Part shown: positions 56,405 through 64,000 of the stretch, one piece after another
Layout: each line of letters starts with the position of its first letter
Position numbering within the stretch: the stretch's first letter is position 1
NCBI GenBank assembly: GCA_963643505.1
Contig: CAVIKF010000004.1
Span: forward strand, 62,001 to 126,000
DNA from: CAVEFW01 sp963643505
GTDB taxonomy: Bacteria > Actinomycetota > Coriobacteriia > Coriobacteriales > Eggerthellaceae
Reading direction: 5' to 3'
DNA length: 64,000 nucleotides
Translations under genes and position numbers: made by a program
The notes under the pieces: model-generated
The model's input: the letters and a program-made list of their open reading frames with translations, nothing else
Told to the model about the DNA's origin: nothing
Database searches by the model: none

Positions 56405-57703
56405 TCAGGCACGCCACTTCTTTTGGTTGGCGGGGTATACGACCCATGCCACGATGTAGGACAGGATTTGGCACACCATCACTAAAAGAATGCTCACCTG
56501 GAACCCAAAGACGTCATTGATAGACCCCCAAATCGCACAGGAAATCCCGATACCCAGATCGTTGAAGAGCAAGAACAGCGCATTGGCGGCGCCCCATCTC
56601 TCGCTCGGGGTGTTCTTGACCGCAACGGATTGGTTGAGCGGCAAGGACAAACCGAGGGCCAAGCCATACGGCAACCCCGACGCCAAGAATACGAGCTCGC
56701 CTTGGCCTGCGAAGAACAAGAGGACATAGCCCGCCAGACCGGCAACGATTGCCACGGTCAAAGTTTTGATGGCGGGTACCGTATCCATGAAGCGTTTCGA
56801 CAGCATCCGAACAAGAATCATCACGATTGCAGAAATGGTATAGAAGAGACCCGCATTGGCATACCCCAAGGTCGTACCATACAGGCCCACGAAAAATATC
56901 CCGAACCCGAACGTGGGACAAAGGACGCACATAGGAATCGCACCAGGAAGAGCGCGGGGCTCAAATACGTCGAAACGCTGGCGAAGGGTTTGCTTTTCCT
57001 CTCTCACTTCGTTCGCGCTTTGCGCCTCGCGGATGTTTCGGCTTTTCTCCCAACGAACCCGGTAGCCGCTCGTCTCCGGGAGTCGCTCGGGGTGTTTTTC
57101 GTAGCCAGAACCCAAAGCGATGATAAATCCCACGACTCCCACGAGCGCGAGGCCGACATACAGGTTGCTCGAGGGATCCGTCCCCACGAGAAACAGGGCA
57201 AATGCCGGACCCACGGACATGGCAAGGGCTTGGCCTAGACCATGATATCCGATGCCCTCCCCAAGTCGTTCCGCCGGCAACACATCGGCAGCAGCTGTGC
57301 TCGCAGCCGTAGTAGCCGCAGCAAAACCCACACCCTGCAGCAGACGGCAAAAGGTAATAAGAGCAACCCCCTCAACCAAGGTGGTCATGATGGTGCCGAT
57401 AACAAGCACCACGATGCCAACCTTGATGACCAGGGAACATCGGCCACCGTCGATGACAGGACCGACCAACAGCCTCGTAAACGCTGCGGCCAAGGAGAAT
57501 ACCATGGCCAAAACTCCTGGCAAGGAGGCACCATAACCGAGTCCCGTCAGATAGACGCTGGTCCCCGAATTAAGCCCTTGGCCCATGACGAAGCAGCAAA
57601 AAGTCAACGCAATTATGACAACGAACACCGGCGTCCAAAGCTTCACCGCAACAGACTTGGTACGCCTTTGTGGCGTCCTCTCACTCTTGAACCCTTGTTT
57701 CAC
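56405..57703 (-). CDS. Major facilitator superfamily transporter
   Basis: A 432-residue membrane transporter with about twelve helices. The start GTG 57703 has GAGGG shortly upstream; a longer frame is unlikely. The family signature is LVGPVIDGGRCSLVIKV between helices two and three. Other features are AAADVLPAERLGEGIGYHGL, which matches drug and sugar exporters, and a central charged loop near residues 210-240 (REAQSANEVREEKQTLRQRF). The substrate is unknown. It lies upstream of the hairpin repeats and menG on the same strand. Confidence 0.8.
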   Translation of the reverse strand: MKQGFKSERTPQRRTKSVAVKLWTPVFVVIIALTFCCFVMGQGLNSGTSVYLTGLGYGASLPGVLAMVFSLAAAFTRLLVGPVIDGGRCSLVIKVGIVVLVIGTIMTTLVEGVALITFCRLLQGVGFAAATTAASTAAADVLPAERLGEGIGYHGLGQALAMSVGPAFALFLVGTDPSSNLYVGLALVGVVGFIIALGSGYEKHPERLPETSGYRVRWEKSRNIREAQSANEVREEKQTLRQRFDVFEPRALPGAIPMCVLCPTFGFGIFFVGLYGTTLGYANAGLFYTISAIVMILVRMLSKRFMDTVPAIKTLTVAIVAGLAGYVLLFFAGQGELVFLASGLPYGLALGLSLPLNQSVAVKNTPSERWGAANALFLLFNDLGIGISCAIWGSINDVFGFQVSILLVMVCQILSYIVAWVVYPANQKKWRA

Positions 57704-57783
57704 AAGTCCCTCGCTTCTCTCCCCTTCACAGAAACAGGATAACCCGCATCCCGAGAAAAAAAGACCCGCACACCATTTTCCTG

Positions 57784-57815
57784 AAAAAATGACGAGGGCA
57801 ACCATGATGGTTCTC
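57784..57815 (-). terminator. Possible terminator downstream of the tsa fusion gene
   Basis: Minus strand: an imperfect hairpin around GAACCATCATGGTT followed by CATTTTTTC, about 70 bases after the fusion gene stop codon. The stem is poorly formed. Confidence 0.35.
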
Positions 57816-57885
57816 ATGTCTGATGCTAAAAATTGATGACGATGTGTCGTATCCGTTTTGAGTATGCTCTCGCCCGGTGACGAGG

Positions 57886-60345
57886 CTAATAGGGCTTATC
57901 CAGGTCGGCATGAGCTTGGGCGTCGGCACTAAGCGAGAAGAACTTTCCGGCCCTGAAGCGGTCGAGAGCCACAAGGGCGATCATGGCGGCATTGTCGGTG
58001 CATGCGCTCATGGGAGGCATGGTAAGGCGCACGCCCATCTTTTGGCACATCTCCTCATAAGCAGCACGAAGGCTCGGGTTCGCCGCGACACCGCCGCCGA
58101 GGCAAAACTCCTTGGCTCCAGTCTGCTCAAGAGCGGTCTTGGCCTTTGCGACCTGCACATCCACAACGGCGGCCGTGAAGCTTGCGCAGATGTCAGAAAC
58201 ATTCAGCTCGCGACCCGCCTCCCGCTCCTGGTTGATATAGGTGGTCACCGCCGTCTTGAGGCCGCTCAAGCTGAAACGCAGGTCGCCTGAGTGCATCATG
58301 GCACGGGGAAACAAAATCGCCGTCGGATCGCCATCAGCCGCCATTCGGGAAATAATGGGGCCCCCGGGATAACCGAGACCCAAGGCCTTGGCCACCTTGT
58401 CGAACGCCTCGCCCACCGCATCGTCGATAGTGTATCCAAGCGTCTCGTACACACCCCATTCCTTCATGTGAACCAACAGGGTGTTTCCGCCACTCACAAG
58501 GCTCACAACTGCAGGCGGCGCAAAGTCGCTACGACCAATCTTATTGGCGTAGAGATGGCCTTCGAGGTGATTGACGCCGATAAAGGGCTTCTCCGCACCC
58601 CAAGCCGCCCCCTTTGCATAGGCAACGCCCACGACAAGGGCGCCCAAGAGTCCTGGTGCGTAGGTAACGGCAACCGCATCCATATCACTCCAGGTCAAAG
58701 ATCCCGCCGCCAATCCAACATAAGCCGCAGCAACGTCAAAACACTCATCGCACACGCCACAAATTGCCTCGATGTGCTTACGGCTCGCAATCTCGGGAAC
58801 GACGCCGCCAAACCGGGCATGGAAGTCGATCTGACTCGCGACGACGCTGGCCAAGACCGTACCGGCGCCGTCAACGATGGAAGCAGCGGTCTCGTCACAG
58901 CTGCTCTCAATGGCGAACACAAGGGGATGCACCAATTCGGAGAACGTCTGCTCACCCTCTTGCTTTCCCCTTGTCTGATCGCCCTTATAGTCGAGCATCT
59001 GCAAGGACATGCCGCCCACCCTCTCATGGGTCGGGGCAAGGATGTCAGACAGGGAACCCTTCATGATGAAGGCGTCCTCACCGTCGGAATAGTAGCGTGG
59101 GCGCTTGCCGATCGTTTCGAATCCGCGGCTCTCGTAAAACGCGATGGCACCCTCATTGCCTACGCGAACCTCTAGCGAGATCGTGGAGGCACCGAGGCTG
59201 CGAGCATCGTCTGCCACGTGGGCCAAAAGCGCACGTGCAACGCCGCGACGTTGGTAAGACACGTCAGTGGCAATCTTGAGGATTTGCACGTCGCCGTCGA
59301 CCACCATGCCGCCGGCATAACCCACCAAGGGAGCATCGAGCGGAACAGGAAGGGAAGGGTCGCACGCCAAGGCCATCCACCACACGCGATCCGCGCGACC
59401 CAACTCATCAAGCACCAGATTCGTATTCCACGCATCCGTGCCCATGAGCTCAGACTCGAGGCGTGCAACCTCCGCGACATGCACCGCATCCAACGGTTTG
59501 AAGGCGACGCCCGCCGCATTACCACGGGCGTTGTTGATGGAGGTATCGTTCATGGTCACATGACGATCCCCATGGGTACCTTTGGTGGAGGCGTCCCCCT
59601 TGGCAAGGCGTTGACGCTCGTTTTCCTCCGCGTCGGAGAGGCGGGTATAGACCGGGAGGGCAAAGGCGGGATTGTGTCGCACCACGTCAAAGGGATCGCA
59701 CTCGTCTTCCGTCCAAGCAGCTTGTAAGGCAAGAAGCAGCCCGGCTCCTGTCGCGGCCCATGTCTCCTTTGGCAACGGTATCGCGTTTGACGACAGCACA
59801 TCGGCGTACTTCGCAAGGGCGTCACCCGTGATCTGCACGGGGTCTTTGCATCCCTTCAACTCGCCAGCCAAACTCGTTGCCTTGATAACGCGATCGTTGC
59901 CGAGACGAACAACACCTGCTTCACCCAAGGAAAAGGTCACCGGGTAGATCTCGCGGCGCATGGCATCTGCGGCAACGAGCACCTCACCACGCACCCCGCT
60001 CGCCCAAGCACCCCAAGCGACCGCGTCCAACGTGGAGAGTCCAATCAGGCCCACATGCAGGGCACTCGCAACACCCTTGGCGGTCGCCATGGCGATGCGG
60101 ACACCGGTGAAGCTACCAGGACCACGGCCGCATGCAACACAAGCGATTTCCGCTCGAGAGACTCTCGCCTCTTCAAGGACGGCGTCAACGCACTCCAAAA
60201 GACGGGTGTTGCTGGCACGACGTGCTTCCACCTGCATTTGGGCGACCAACTTGACGTGGCGCCTCTCTGCGCACAGCTCACCGACACCAACGGCAATAAC
60301 CTCGTTGGCAGTATCAAGAGCGAGTACGAAACGCGGTGCACCCAT
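57886..60345 (-). CDS. TsaB-RimI-TsaD fusion: tRNA threonylcarbamoyladenosine synthesis and ribosomal protein acetylation
   Basis: One 819-residue chain. Residues 1 to about 250 are TsaB (FVLALDTANEVIAVGV and CGRGPGSFTGVRIAMATAKG). About 275-440 is a RimI-type GNAT (VQILKIATDVSYQRRGVARA, then RVGNEGAIAFYESRGFETIG). About 475-819 is TsaD (FAIESSCDETAASIVDGAG, metal site NHLEGHLYA, VSLVSGGNTLLVH, and GGGVAANPSLRAAYEEM). TsaB and TsaD form the core that makes t6A37 in tRNA; RimI acetylates ribosomal protein S18. All domains look intact. It lies 214 bases upstream of nothing else on this strand except tsaE, which comes first in the order. Confidence 0.93.
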   Translation of the reverse strand: MGAPRFVLALDTANEVIAVGVGELCAERRHVKLVAQMQVEARRASNTRLLECVDAVLEEARVSRAEIACVACGRGPGSFTGVRIAMATAKGVASALHVGLIGLSTLDAVAWGAWASGVRGEVLVAADAMRREIYPVTFSLGEAGVVRLGNDRVIKATSLAGELKGCKDPVQITGDALAKYADVLSSNAIPLPKETWAATGAGLLLALQAAWTEDECDPFDVVRHNPAFALPVYTRLSDAEENERQRLAKGDASTKGTHGDRHVTMNDTSINNARGNAAGVAFKPLDAVHVAEVARLESELMGTDAWNTNLVLDELGRADRVWWMALACDPSLPVPLDAPLVGYAGGMVVDGDVQILKIATDVSYQRRGVARALLAHVADDARSLGASTISLEVRVGNEGAIAFYESRGFETIGKRPRYYSDGEDAFIMKGSLSDILAPTHERVGGMSLQMLDYKGDQTRGKQEGEQTFSELVHPLVFAIESSCDETAASIVDGAGTVLASVVASQIDFHARFGGVVPEIASRKHIEAICGVCDECFDVAAAYVGLAAGSLTWSDMDAVAVTYAPGLLGALVVGVAYAKGAAWGAEKPFIGVNHLEGHLYANKIGRSDFAPPAVVSLVSGGNTLLVHMKEWGVYETLGYTIDDAVGEAFDKVAKALGLGYPGGPIISRMAADGDPTAILFPRAMMHSGDLRFSLSGLKTAVTTYINQEREAGRELNVSDICASFTAAVVDVQVAKAKTALEQTGAKEFCLGGGVAANPSLRAAYEEMCQKMGVRLTMPPMSACTDNAAMIALVALDRFRAGKFFSLSADAQAHADLDKPY

Positions 60346-60559
60346 GCAAGCAGTCCTCCCGGAGTCAAAATCAGTCAGTCCAGTATCATACCGCAGGTGT
60401 CGACCCCGACTAGATGCGGATAGAGAGCTTTACGATGTCTGTCCGTGCGCCTTGCGAAGCTTAGCGCGGGTGCGCTTTTTGCCCTGCTCCATCGAGGACC
60501 CCGGCAGCTAAGCCCCAAACCAGCCACAAATCGGCTGCCGTGCCGCAAGCCAACATCAG

Positions 60560-61036
60560 CTACAAGCAAGAAAGGGCCTGTTCCCAATCCGCAAGAAGCT
60601 CCTCCGAGCGAGGACCCTCAGGCGTCGCCGTCAAAAGGCGTGTTTTGTCAGGGGCGATGGCGATACGAAGTTCCAGATAGTCCTCAGGGAGAGCGTCGGG
60701 GAACTTATCGGCCCACTCGACAAGGCTCACCCCGTCAGCCTCAAGAACGTCAAAATAGCCGATATCCTCCAACTCCTCGTCGTCCTCGAGACGATAAAGA
60801 TCGAAGTGGTAGAGCGGCAAACGCCCATCCTTGTATTCGAGAAGGATGGTAAACGTTGGGCTTGTGACTTGCTGCTCCACGCCGAGAGCGTTGGCAAACC
60901 CTTGGCTGAACTGGGTTTTTCCTGCACCAAGGTCGCCGTTGAGCAAAATGATGTCGCAAGGCCTCGCCAAGGGAGCTAACGCAGCGGCCAAGGCCTTTGT
61001 CTCCTCGGCGCTTGTGGACACAAACGTGGTGCCCAC
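60560..61036 (-). CDS. tsaE: tRNA threonylcarbamoyladenosine biosynthesis ATPase TsaE
   Basis: The ATPase that works with TsaB and TsaD in t6A synthesis. In 158 residues it has the P-loop LNGDLGAGKTQFSQGFANAL, the TSPTFTILLEY segment and YHFDLYRLEDDEELEDIGY. The start is GTG 61036, overlapping the folD stop codon by one base. It is followed by the fusion gene 214 bases later. The gap 60346-60559 contains only an inverted repeat (CGGCAGC and GCTGCCG) with no T-tract. Confidence 0.95.
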   Translation of the reverse strand: MGTTFVSTSAEETKALAAALAPLARPCDIILLNGDLGAGKTQFSQGFANALGVEQQVTSPTFTILLEYKDGRLPLYHFDLYRLEDDEELEDIGYFDVLEADGVSLVEWADKFPDALPEDYLELRIAIAPDKTRLLTATPEGPRSEELLADWEQALSCL

Positions 61037-61890
61037 TACCGGGTCGCCTTCTTCTCGGCAGCGCTTACCACATGCTCCATGAGGACCTCGGCGGTCACGC
61101 CTCCAAGACCACCGGGAACGGGGGTCAAAAAGTCAACGATGGGCTCCACGGCGTCGTAGTCCACGTCTCCGCAAAGGTTCCCCTCTGCATCGAAGTTGAT
61201 CCCCACGTCAAGGACAACCTGACCGGGTCTGAAGAAATCCGGACCATAAGCCTTGGCGCGACCAGTGGCGCAAATGACGATGTCCGCTCCCTTCACGACC
61301 TCCGCAAGGTTGGCCGTGCGAGAATGGGCAATGGTCACCGTGGCATTGCGCCGGAGCAACATCATGGCAACCGGTTTGCCGATGACGAGGCTGCGTCCGA
61401 CAACGACCGCGCTCTTGCCTGAGACCTCAATGCCATACCCATCAAGCATCTCGATGCATGCCTGGGCCGTGCAGGGAGGAAACCCCGCACCCGAATCCAT
61501 AAACACGCCGGCGAGGGATTCCTCGGTGATACCGTCGATGTCCTTCTCGGGGTCAAGCAGGGCTGCTGCGGCCTCGTTGTCGAGAGGCTTGGGCAACGGG
61601 CGAAACATGAGGCAACCGTCGATGTCCTCATCGGCGTTAATCTCAGCGATGACGCGAGCGACGTCCTCATCGGAGGCGTCAGCGGGCAACACGAACTCAC
61701 GAGTCGCGATGCCACGAGCCTGGGCGCGCTTCGTGGACGTGCGTTGGTAGGACAGGTCATCGCCGCGCTCGCCCACACGAACAAACGCAAGAGTCACCGT
61801 CTTGCCTTGGGCGCCAAGGGACTCAACACGGGCAAGGGTCCCCTCCTTCATCTGGGCGACAACGGTTTTTCCAAGCAATTGCCTTGCCAT
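61036..61890 (-). CDS. folD: Bifunctional methylenetetrahydrofolate dehydrogenase/cyclohydrolase FolD
   Basis: Interconverts 5,10-methylene-, methenyl- and 10-formyl-tetrahydrofolate. In 284 residues it has the N-terminal catalytic SYQRTSTKRAQARG with tyrosine and lysine, then GCLMFRPLPKPLD and PEKDIDGITEESLAG. The C-terminal NAD(P) region is VVVGRSLVIGKPVAMMLLRR, followed by VTIAHSRTANL and PVPGGLGGVTAEVLMEH. ATG 61890 gives MARQLLGKTVVAQ. The next gene upstream, a cyclodeaminase, feeds the same folate pool. Confidence 0.92.
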   Translation of the reverse strand: MARQLLGKTVVAQMKEGTLARVESLGAQGKTVTLAFVRVGERGDDLSYQRTSTKRAQARGIATREFVLPADASDEDVARVIAEINADEDIDGCLMFRPLPKPLDNEAAAALLDPEKDIDGITEESLAGVFMDSGAGFPPCTAQACIEMLDGYGIEVSGKSAVVVGRSLVIGKPVAMMLLRRNATVTIAHSRTANLAEVVKGADIVICATGRAKAYGPDFFRPGQVVLDVGINFDAEGNLCGDVDYDAVEPIVDFLTPVPGGLGGVTAEVLMEHVVSAAEKKATR

Positions 61891-61910
61891 GTTCTTACAA
61901 CCTCTCTTGT

Positions 61911-62522
61911 CTATTGAATCGCTTCGATGACCGCAGGATAAATCTTGTCGTGAAGCTCGTCCGCCTTCCCGATGAGGGCGCACATCCTATCACGATAACT
62001 TGAGGCGCGCGCCGGATCGGCGACACTCTTCACGTTGATGACGACATTCAGACTCGCCGCATGGATAGCAGCCCTGCCAAGGGCAACCGCACACCCCACA
62101 TCCGAGAGAGCTAAGCGACTGCCATTCTCTGCGAGGTAGTCGCACTCCTCAAGCACCTCAAGGCAAACACCCATGATCTCGAGGGGCACCTCGATGGCGT
62201 CGACCAGCGCAGCTTGCATGGCAGCATCACGGGCCACCTGTTCCTCCTCGGTTTCCCGCGGCATGCCGTAGCACGCGGCAAGGGGACCAAACGCCCGCGC
62301 ATCTGCATCAATAAGATCAACGAGTTGGCGACGCATGGCATCCAAGTCGTCAACAGCCATGCGGATATGGCCCTCGACGGCAGCATACTTCTTCTTACCT
62401 ACCGTCAGGTTGCCTACCATGGCGGCAAGGGCCGCAGCAAGGGCCCCGGCATACGCGGAGGCTCCACCGCCACCAGGCGTAGGAGCTTTGCTTGCTAGCT
62501 CATCGAGAAATTGCGTATCCAT
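61911..62522 (-). CDS. fchA: Formiminotetrahydrofolate cyclodeaminase family protein
   Basis: Converts 5-formimino-THF to 5,10-methenyl-THF and ammonia, a step in purine or histidine breakdown. The 203-residue helical protein has FLDELASKAPTPGGGGASAY at the N-terminus and the family pattern AALAAMVGNLTVGKKKY. Later come DDLDAMRRQLVDLIDADARAF and GRAAIHAASLNVVINVKSV. ATG 62522 has AGGAGG about seven bases upstream; the long upstream frame is a shadow. Its product is the substrate of folD, 20 bases downstream. Confidence 0.88.
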   Translation of the reverse strand: MDTQFLDELASKAPTPGGGGASAYAGALAAALAAMVGNLTVGKKKYAAVEGHIRMAVDDLDAMRRQLVDLIDADARAFGPLAACYGMPRETEEEQVARDAAMQAALVDAIEVPLEIMGVCLEVLEECDYLAENGSRLALSDVGCAVALGRAAIHAASLNVVINVKSVADPARASSYRDRMCALIGKADELHDKIYPAVIEAIQ

Positions 62523-62536
62523 TTCCGACCTCCTGG

Positions 62537-63169
62537 CTAGTTGTCGGTTTCCACACGTTGGTAGGCGATGCGCGGCGTGCCGTCCTCGCAGATGATGGTG
62601 CCACATTCCTCGTATCCAAGCTTTGCAAGCATGGCGCGCATGGGAGCGTTGTCCTTGTGGGTATCGATGCGAATACCGCCTTTTGCCTCGGCTGACCTTG
62701 CCTTGCTTTGGGCCCACTCCATGCAAAAAGAGCCAACCCCACATCCTCGCTTTGCCACACCGAGACGATGAACGACGCCGTAGGGCTCATCGGACTTCCA
62801 AGCGCCATCGATTTCCCGATAGGTCGGATCATCTTCCAACGCGAAGTAGAAAGCAGCCTTGAGACCCGCTGCGTCCTCGGCATTGCGCTCAAGTTCGGCA
62901 AGGGCGTCCAACATCATGTAGGACTCGTCAAGGCTTCCACCGTCATCACCCTCAACGGGCTCGGTCAGGTAGCTCATGGAGAAAAGCATCGGGCCCTCCT
63001 CGCACACAAACAACCTCCCGTTCGCAATATCGTCACGAAGCACATCCTTTTGGGGATAACCGTTAGTCCACTGGGTGGCATTGCCCGCTTCTTCCATAAA
63101 TGCACGGGCATCCTCATACACCCGCAAAATTTCGTCAATGTCCTCGATGTCTGCTTTTCTGATCAGCAC
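62537..63169 (-). CDS. GNAT family N-acetyltransferase
   Basis: A 210-residue acetyl-CoA-dependent transferase. The N-terminus IRKADIEDIDEILRVYEDAR fits a GNAT fold, and the CoA-binding motif is VHRLGVAKRGCGVGSFCMEW near residue 130. A loop rich in acidic residues (about 68-85) interrupts the usual strands. It lies 14 bases upstream of the cyclodeaminase gene and probably shares its transcript. The acceptor is unknown. Confidence 0.8.
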   Translation of the reverse strand: MLIRKADIEDIDEILRVYEDARAFMEEAGNATQWTNGYPQKDVLRDDIANGRLFVCEEGPMLFSMSYLTEPVEGDDGGSLDESYMMLDALAELERNAEDAAGLKAAFYFALEDDPTYREIDGAWKSDEPYGVVHRLGVAKRGCGVGSFCMEWAQSKARSAEAKGGIRIDTHKDNAPMRAMLAKLGYEECGTIICEDGTPRIAYQRVETDN

Positions 63170-63345
63170 CGCAAATCCTCCCTCACGCAGTTACTGCTTT
63201 GCCTATTATGCCCCATAGTCGTCACGATATGCGCGACAAGGAAACAAGCATGAACCGCACTCTAAGAAGCAGGGAGCAAGAAAACCCGGGCTCAGATGAT
63301 ACAGTCCAATCGGATCTGCTCCCCAGGGAAACCTATATCTCCGGG

Positions 63346-63373
63346 AAAGAAAAGGGACTCGCGACCGAGTCCC
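63346..63373 (-). terminator. Rho-independent terminator of the sodium symporter gene
   Basis: Minus strand: stem GGGACTCG against CGAGTCCC with a four-base loop, then TTTTCTTTCCC. It lies about 90 bases after the stop codon. A second hairpin at about 63379-63402 (TGTTGGC with GCCAACA) is also present. The rest of the 63170-63459 gap shows nothing identifiable. Confidence 0.8.
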
Positions 63374-63459
63374 ATTTCTGTTGGTTGTTGGCTTCGGTTG
63401 CCAACATTTTGCCAGCCTTTTGCCAATCTTGTTTGTCGTCCTTGCCTGTGGACCCAACC

Positions 63460-64000
63460 TCACAATTTGAGTATTCCGACGGTATCGAGAATATAGAACG
63501 CCATGATGATCAGAACGAAAACGGGAGCGATGTACTTGATCATGACGGTGAACAGCTTCTCCCCGCTAAATTTGCTGGATTGCTTCACATGGTCGACGAT
63601 GGTCTTGGGTTTGATGATCCAACCAATGAAGATACACGTCAGGAATGCGACGATGGGCATGAGAATCGTGTTGGACAGGAAGTCCATGAAGTCGAGGATT
63701 TGGTGATCTTGGTAGTCGCCGATGCCGAACAGCGTATACATCGGATCGATACCGAGCCAAGCGTTGTAACCAAGGTTGCAGATAACGCCCAAAATCAAGG
63801 CCTCGAGAGCGCACACGACGATAGCGGTGACGCGAGAGGTCTTGAAAGCGTCCTGAATACAGGATACGTTGGTCTCGAAAATGGAGACAGCACTGGTCAG
63901 GGCAGCAAAGAACACCAAGGCGAAGAAGATGAATCCCACGATCGGACCCGCAGCGCCAAGCTTTTCGAAGACGGTGGGCAACACGCCGAACATAAGACCC
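63460..64000 (-). CDS. Sodium-dependent neurotransmitter:Na+ symporter (NSS family), C-terminal part
   Basis: The frame is open past the window edge, so at least 180 C-terminal residues of a larger membrane transporter are seen. They include the family helices GLMFGVLPTVFEKLGAAGPI, FFAALTSAVSIFETNVSCIQ and VCALEALILGVICNLGYNAW. The chain ends at about the last two helices, YIAPVFVLIIMAFYILDTVG. NSS transporters import amino acids or related amines with sodium. The full gene would start beyond 64000. It ends before a clear terminator. Confidence 0.85.
   Translation of the reverse strand, partial: GLMFGVLPTVFEKLGAAGPIVGFIFFALVFFAALTSAVSIFETNVSCIQDAFKTSRVTAIVVCALEALILGVICNLGYNAWLGIDPMYTLFGIGDYQDHQILDFMDFLSNTILMPIVAFLTCIFIGWIIKPKTIVDHVKQSSKFSGEKLFTVMIKYIAPVFVLIIMAFYILDTVGILKL

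Noticed and set aside
56184..56474. A 96-codon frame across the hairpin repeats
   Set aside because: It runs over the covarying repeats and into the MFS gene end; the content is repeat-derived.

Overview
The window looks like a chromosome segment of a host-associated anaerobic actinobacterium of class Coriobacteriia, most likely Eggerthellaceae, with mid-range GC judged by eye. The reasons are an actinobacterial gene set with anaerobic metabolism: a ferredoxin-linked 2-oxoacid oxidoreductase, molybdate uptake and molybdopterin synthesis, hydrogenase maturation factors, menaquinone methylation and a Tat exporter. There is also a TsaB-RimI-TsaD fusion of the kind I associate with this class. 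This placement is inference from gene content; no rRNA is present. No phage, insertion sequence, CRISPR array or integrase was found. Nearly every gene lies on the minus strand. Only an AEC transporter, a DUF4003 protein and a large membrane protein are on plus.

Layout from left to right. 1-11.9 kb: alaS (cut by the window edge), AI-2E exporter, rarA, LppM-like lipoprotein, M18 aminopeptidase, TrpR-like regulator, cspA, the ruvCAB resolvasome with a LexA-like box in its promoter, a nitroreductase and yebC. 12-19.4 kb: a PHP phosphatase, then a molybdenum block (moaC, moaA, modC, modB, modA). ModB carries a large unexplained extracytoplasmic extension, and the modA promoter holds a palindrome. 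19.6-23.8 kb: panD, panC and coaD for pantothenate/CoA, a DUF1292 protein, then glnB-amtB for ammonium. 24-25.5 kb: four perfect 45-bp repeats, then ahcY. 25.6-34.1 kb: a metabolic island holding two AMP-forming acyl-CoA synthetases, each next to its own XRE-cupin regulator, around a four-subunit 2-oxoacid:ferredoxin oxidoreductase and a P-loop NTPase of unknown role. This is the best candidate for an undescribed system.

34-43.6 kb: DUF4003 protein, dxs, xseB, nusB, Asp23, accC and a carboxyltransferase fused to a complete biotin carrier, then a short serA-like dehydrogenase and efp. 43.8-51.1 kb: a polytopic membrane protein, tRNA-Lys, an ArsP_2-type metal exporter with a Cys/His-rich loop, an rRNA methyltransferase, groES-groEL under a perfect CIRCE operator, and nadE. 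51.2-57.7 kb: hypB, hypA, tatC, tatA, a small membrane protein, an amidohydrolase that may act in futalosine-type menaquinone synthesis, menG and an MFS transporter. 57.9-64 kb: the TsaB-RimI-TsaD fusion, tsaE, folD, a cyclodeaminase, a GNAT acetyltransferase and the C-terminal part of a sodium:neurotransmitter symporter.

Together the genes describe an anaerobe that respires through menaquinone and probably molybdoenzymes. It ferments amino-acid-derived 2-oxoacids to acyl-CoA and keeps its anaplerotic and one-carbon pathways in compact operons. Many intergenic gaps contain short tandem duplications, several starting exactly at a stop codon.
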